Of a stretch of DNA of 6,768 nt, positions 5,914-6,768 are shown piece after piece; the first letter of the stretch is position 1, and the number at the start of each line of letters is the position of its first letter. Under the pieces are notes generated by a model. The model searched no databases. It saw nothing but the letters and a program-made list of their open reading frames with translations, and had not been told where the DNA came from. The stretch is from NCBI GenBank assembly GCA_050260275.1, contig JBLNBX010000023.1:1-6768 (forward strand). Direction: 5' to 3'. The translations under genes were made by a program, and so were the position numbers. This stretch comes from DATMXS01 sp050260275 (GTDB lineage: Bacteria; Acidobacteriota; Terriglobia; Bryobacterales; Bryobacteraceae).

Positions 5914-5920
5914 GAACCCC

Positions 5921-6688
5921 ATGATGAGTTCTAAAATGCTGCTGAGCGCGGGCGTGCTGGCAGCGGTATTGGCAACAACCGGCTGCGCGACGAAGAAATA
6001 CGTCCGCGAACAGACGGGAGCAGTTGACGCTCGGCTCACCGAGGTCGACCAGAAGCAGACGGCGGCCTTGGGCTCGCTGGAAGCGAAGATGAACTCGGAC
6101 GTTTCCCGCGTCGAAGAGCGTGCGGTGACGGCTGAGAATAGGGCGCAGGAAGCGGCGAAGGCCGCTCAGGCGGCGCAGCAGACCGCCGACCAGGCAAACA
6201 CGGTCGCGAAGAACGCCGTGGACGCGGCAAGCAAGAATCAGGGCCGCATTGAAGAGCTTGGAGTGGCATTCAACAACATCGATAATTTCCGCGTGGCGTC
6301 CGAGCAGGGCATTTTGTTCCGGTTCGACTCGGCCAATCTGACCACCGAAGCGCAGCAGGAACTGGACCAGGTGGTCCAGACTGCCGCCTCCATGAACCGC
6401 TACGTTATCGAGGTTCAGGGCTTCACGGATCGCACCGGCCCGGCCGATTACAACCTGGCGCTTAGCCGCCGGCGTGCCGACGCTGTAGTGCGTTACCTGG
6501 TTAGCAAGCAGATCCCGCTGCGGCGGATCCACATGATCGGACTCGGCGAAATGACGCCTTCTATGGCCGAGCTGACCGGTCAGGCGCAGGCTGAGCCTGC
6601 CGGCATGACGGCGAAGGAAATGCGCCGCGTGGTGGTCCGGGTATGGGCGCCCGAGGGTGGTGTTTCGACTACGGCTTCGGCGAATTAG
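5921..6688 (+). CDS. OmpA/Pal-type peptidoglycan-associated lipoprotein
   Basis: The product has 255 residues from ATG 5921; the adjacent ATG 5924 is also possible. A short hydrophobic signal (LLSAGVLAAVLATTGC) ends at Cys22 in a TTGC lipobox. It has Thr rather than the usual Leu at -3 but still suits lipid attachment, so the mature protein should be anchored in the outer membrane. Residues about 28-112 are Ala-, Glu-, Gln- and Lys-rich with no helix breakers and look like a coiled coil or long helix spanning the periplasm. Residues about 130-242 are an OmpA_C domain, with ILFRFDSANLT, then GFTDRTGPADYN, then LSRRRADAVVRYL. Asp170 and Arg185 match the residues that bind diaminopimelate in peptidoglycan. 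The role is to tether outer membrane to cell wall. It has its own leader and uses more A-ending codons than the upstream cluster, suggesting a separate, well-expressed gene. Confidence 0.9.
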   Translation: MMSSKMLLSAGVLAAVLATTGCATKKYVREQTGAVDARLTEVDQKQTAALGSLEAKMNSDVSRVEERAVTAENRAQEAAKAAQAAQQTADQANTVAKNAVDAASKNQGRIEELGVAFNNIDNFRVASEQGILFRFDSANLTTEAQQELDQVVQTAASMNRYVIEVQGFTDRTGPADYNLALSRRRADAVVRYLVSKQIPLRRIHMIGLGEMTPSMAELTGQAQAEPAGMTAKEMRRVVVRVWAPEGGVSTTASAN

Positions 6689-6701
6689 GCCGTTAAGATA
6701 A

Positions 6702-6719
6702 TCCGCGCGCTGGCGCGGA
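6702..6719 (+). terminator. GC-rich hairpin after the lipoprotein gene, possible terminator
   Basis: TCCGCGC (6702-6708) pairs perfectly with GCGCGGA (6713-6719) around a GCTG loop, 13 bases after the stop. No T-run follows, so it is not a canonical factor-independent terminator. It may stabilise the 3' end or assist Rho-dependent ending. A second imperfect stem, 6727-6738 with 6755-6764, lies just downstream and also lacks a T-run. Confidence 0.35.
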
Positions 6720-6768
6720 GACGATTGGGCGGGGCCGCCGTCCGGGGGGATCAAGCGGCCGCCCGTCG

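Larger units (their letters stand above)
5760..5920 (+). promoter_or_regulatory. Intergenic leader, likely promoter region of the OmpA-like gene
   Basis: This stretch is clearly richer in A and T than the flanking genes and holds no gene, so it probably contains the promoter for the lipoprotein gene. I find no good sigma-70 pair: TTGTGC at 5848-5853 with TACGAG 17 bases on matches only half of each hexamer. A sigma-54-like element lies at 5878-5892. Short inverted repeats occur at 5835-5859, 5878-5894 and 5901-5913. A six-T run at 5814-5819 has no adjoining GC-rich stem. Confidence 0.5.

Noticed and set aside
5882..5920. Earlier in-frame start for the lipoprotein at ATG 5882
   Set aside because: It would place a charged, non-signal stretch before the signal peptide, and it lacks a good ribosome binding site. 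AGGGAGG lies at the right distance from ATG 5921.
5837..6754. Minus-strand open frame of 305 codons across the lipoprotein gene
   Set aside because: The + strand carries a full lipoprotein with signal sequence, lipobox and OmpA domain. The antisense product has no motif.
1..6768. CRISPR arrays, tRNA or rRNA genes, insertion sequences
   Set aside because: No spaced direct repeats, cloverleaf-like segments, rRNA-like stretches, transposase motifs or terminal inverted repeats were seen on either strand.

Overview
The window is GC-rich DNA with strong G/C bias at third codon positions. All supported genes lie on the + strand. The last gene encodes an OmpA-domain lipoprotein, so the host has an outer membrane. 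A GC-rich Gram-negative such as an Acidobacteriota or Proteobacteria member fits, but no marker here fixes the phylum.

Region 1 (1-5743) is a compact run of seven genes in one direction. In order they are: the 3' end of a CgeB-like glycosyltransferase, a sugar-1-phosphate nucleotidyltransferase-like protein, a CmoB-like SAM methyltransferase, a clan GH-A glycoside hydrolase-like protein, a PIG-L family (LmbE-like) N-deacetylase, a GT4 glycosyltransferase, and a FemAB/BioF2-like acyltransferase. Most neighbours overlap by 4 to 23 bases, which points to one translationally coupled operon. The only break is a 121-base gap at 2042-2162. Together the genes read as a pathway that activates, transfers, deacetylates, re-acylates and methylates a sugar, to make an exported glycan or a small glycosylated metabolite. 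The product cannot be named from the sequence.

The most unusual item is the glycosidase-like gene at 2163-3050. Its open reading frame starts at the strand carrying the NEP acid/base motif (normally beta-4), runs through beta-8, and only then carries what look like beta-1 to beta-3. It stops where beta-4 would be expected to follow. This is the order expected of a circularly permuted TIM barrel.

Region 2 (5744-5920) is an AT-richer intergenic stretch. It holds several short inverted repeats, a candidate sigma-54-like element and a strong ribosome binding site.

Region 3 (5921-6688) is a separate transcription unit encoding an OmpA/Pal-type peptidoglycan-associated lipoprotein. Past it are about 80 bases with two GC-rich hairpins that lack U-tracts.
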